Positions 13,946 to 14,877 of a stretch of 14,877 bases of DNA are shown here, in pieces. The DNA lies in NCBI GenBank assembly GCA_026785875.1, contig JAJAZF010000172.1, forward strand, positions 1 to 14,877. The letters run 5' to 3'. Below the pieces are notes generated by a model, which did no database searches, was not told the DNA's origin, and was given only the letters and a program-made list of their open reading frames with translations. Within the stretch, counting starts at the first letter, position 1; each line of letters opens with the position of its first letter. Both the position numbers and the translations under genes were made by a program. Source of the DNA: Chamaesiphon sp. GTDB lineage: Bacteria; Cyanobacteriota; Cyanobacteriia; Cyanobacteriales; Chamaesiphonaceae.

Positions 13946-14671
13946 CTAATCGGGAGGTAGTCCCAATTGCTGTTGATATGCTGCGAGCTGTGCTTCCAAC
14001 TCTCGCGTTCTTTGGGATGCTGCATCAGCACGTTGGGATTCTGCTTCCGTTTGGGCGATCTGTTGCTCTAAAGCAATATTTAATTCTGCTAAAGGTAACA
14101 GTTTCACGCCATTATCTAACCGATAAAAAGCAATGATCTTATCTTCGGCAACTAAACGGAGCTGTAATACATCACTGCGATCGGTAGTAATCGGGACATA
14201 AACTGGTTCCTCATCTCCTTGAAGCCGATAGCCGCGTAGCTTTTCGGGAATCCATTCGCCGCGTGGATCGAATTGCCAATATTCAGCCACCCCAAGGCTC
14301 TCATACAGATGTTTTTTTTCGACATCATCTCTACTGCGAGTACCTGGAGAAGTCATTTCAAATATTACCGAGGGAACTTGACCTTCTTCCCAAATCTTGT
14401 AATTATCGCGTCCACCAGGCTCCACGTTAAAGATTACCATCACATCAGGCGCGACTCTCAAGCGCGGGAATCCCTGAGCATAGTATAAAAATTGGTCGGC
14501 TAAGACTGTGGCTTGTTGACCTTTGAGGTGAGCTAAGAGCATCGCCAGAGTGGTCATGATGACATACAGATGGTCGTAAGATTCAGCCAAGGGTTCTCCG
14601 TCGGAACTTGGGTAAAAGATTTCGGTTTGGGTAGTTCTATTAGTGGTGGAATCAAGAATTAATCCTGTCAT
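13946..14671 (-). CDS. Uma2 family (DUF820) restriction-endonuclease-fold protein
   Basis: A 241-residue protein of the Uma2/DUF820 family, greatly expanded in cyanobacteria and carrying a PD-(D/E)xK nuclease-like fold; no cellular role has been established for most members. Core motifs are RVAPDVMVIF (Asp76), VPSVIFEMTSPGTRSRDDVEKK (Glu105; Lys119/120) and YESLGVAEYWQFDP (123-136). The usual pattern after the aspartate is E-V-x-S-P-S-T, and here the E is kept as FEMTSPGT, so the catalytic residues appear intact. Residues 160-195 give a beta-rich extension, and 198-236 are a Gln/Glu/Ala-rich coiled coil typical of the long subgroup, probably for oligomerisation. AGAGGA lies eight bases before the ATG, one of few good ribosome sites in this window. 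It is the first gene of the right-hand minus-strand run. Confidence 0.88.
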   Translation of the reverse strand: MTGLILDSTTNRTTQTEIFYPSSDGEPLAESYDHLYVIMTTLAMLLAHLKGQQATVLADQFLYYAQGFPRLRVAPDVMVIFNVEPGGRDNYKIWEEGQVPSVIFEMTSPGTRSRDDVEKKHLYESLGVAEYWQFDPRGEWIPEKLRGYRLQGDEEPVYVPITTDRSDVLQLRLVAEDKIIAFYRLDNGVKLLPLAELNIALEQQIAQTEAESQRADAASQRTRELEAQLAAYQQQLGLPPD

Positions 14672-14877
14672 AAATTTCCTCTTGTGCTAGCTAAACTCAA
14701 CTTGTTACCCAAACTCAAAGCGGATTTATCCTTGGATTGAACGAGCAAAAATGTTCGGGTTGCTGGTGGGGTTGGGCAGGTTTTTAGGGAAGCTACATTT
14801 CAGGTTTGAATTAGTTACCTAAACCTGCCCCTACAGATCTTTTAATGCTCGAATGGAGATACTCCATCGATTACTTC
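14672..14877. repeat. Terminal noncoding stretch with an inverted repeat
   Basis: No gene is seen from the Uma2-like start to the window end. GGGCAGGTTTTTAGG (14774-14788) and CCTAAACCTGCCC (14818-14830) are inverted copies differing only by two extra T on the left, 29 bases apart. The G-rich left flank (GGTTGCTGGTGGGGTT) and the right end CCTGCCCCTAC resemble the tips of small palindromic elements common in cyanobacterial intergenic DNA. The upstream promoter of the Uma2-like gene should also lie here, but no clear box was found. Confidence 0.55.

Overview
The window is cyanobacterial chromosome. GCGATCGC (HIP1) octamers occur at least seven times where about 0.2 would be expected by chance, and GATCGATC-type sequence is very dense. 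The genes are typical of cyanobacteria: DUF3110, a COP23-domain protein, the CBS-less IMP dehydrogenase GuaB3, a VTE6-like DUF92 protein, DUF3352, a Uma2/DUF820 protein and the small RNA Yfr1. The genus cannot be fixed from this sequence; the heavy GATCGA usage would suit Chamaesiphon-like genomes, but that is only a guess. There are no phage, IS-transposase or CRISPR genes.

Left part (1-5385, + strand). The 3' end of yidD comes first, then a repeat-filled gap, a VanX-type D-Ala-D-Ala dipeptidase, a DUF3110 protein, a bacterial Hen1 RNA 3'-end 2'-O-methyltransferase with no Pnkp partner beside it, an apocarotenoid-type carotenoid oxygenase, and a GrpB-family gene broken by a one-base frameshift in a T run.

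Middle (5499-9681). A secreted COP23 protein and guaB3 lie on +. After guaB3 come a small MITE-like palindromic element and a clear Yfr1 small RNA gene (about 7732-7811), recognised from its invariant single-stranded ACTCCTCACACCAC motif between two hairpins. A two-way terminator separates these from the minus-strand genes rplY (short bL25) and purA. GuaB3 and PurA both use IMP, so the GMP and AMP branch enzymes face each other across the Yfr1 region.

Right part (9773-14671, all minus strand). Reading in transcription order: Uma2-like protein, nspC (carboxynorspermidine/carboxyspermidine decarboxylase, polyamine synthesis), a VTE6-like DUF92 membrane protein (tocopherol/phytol salvage), a highly structured repeat block of about 280 bp, then the membrane-anchored or exported DUF3352 protein, followed by purA and rplY.

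The protein genes are mostly ordinary housekeeping genes. The most interesting items are Yfr1 next to guaB3 but with rplY/purA where trxA would usually be, the GrpB frameshift that falls on a canonical T TTT TTC slippery heptamer, the Hen1 gene lacking its repair partner, and several families of palindromic repeats sitting exactly in the gene boundaries.
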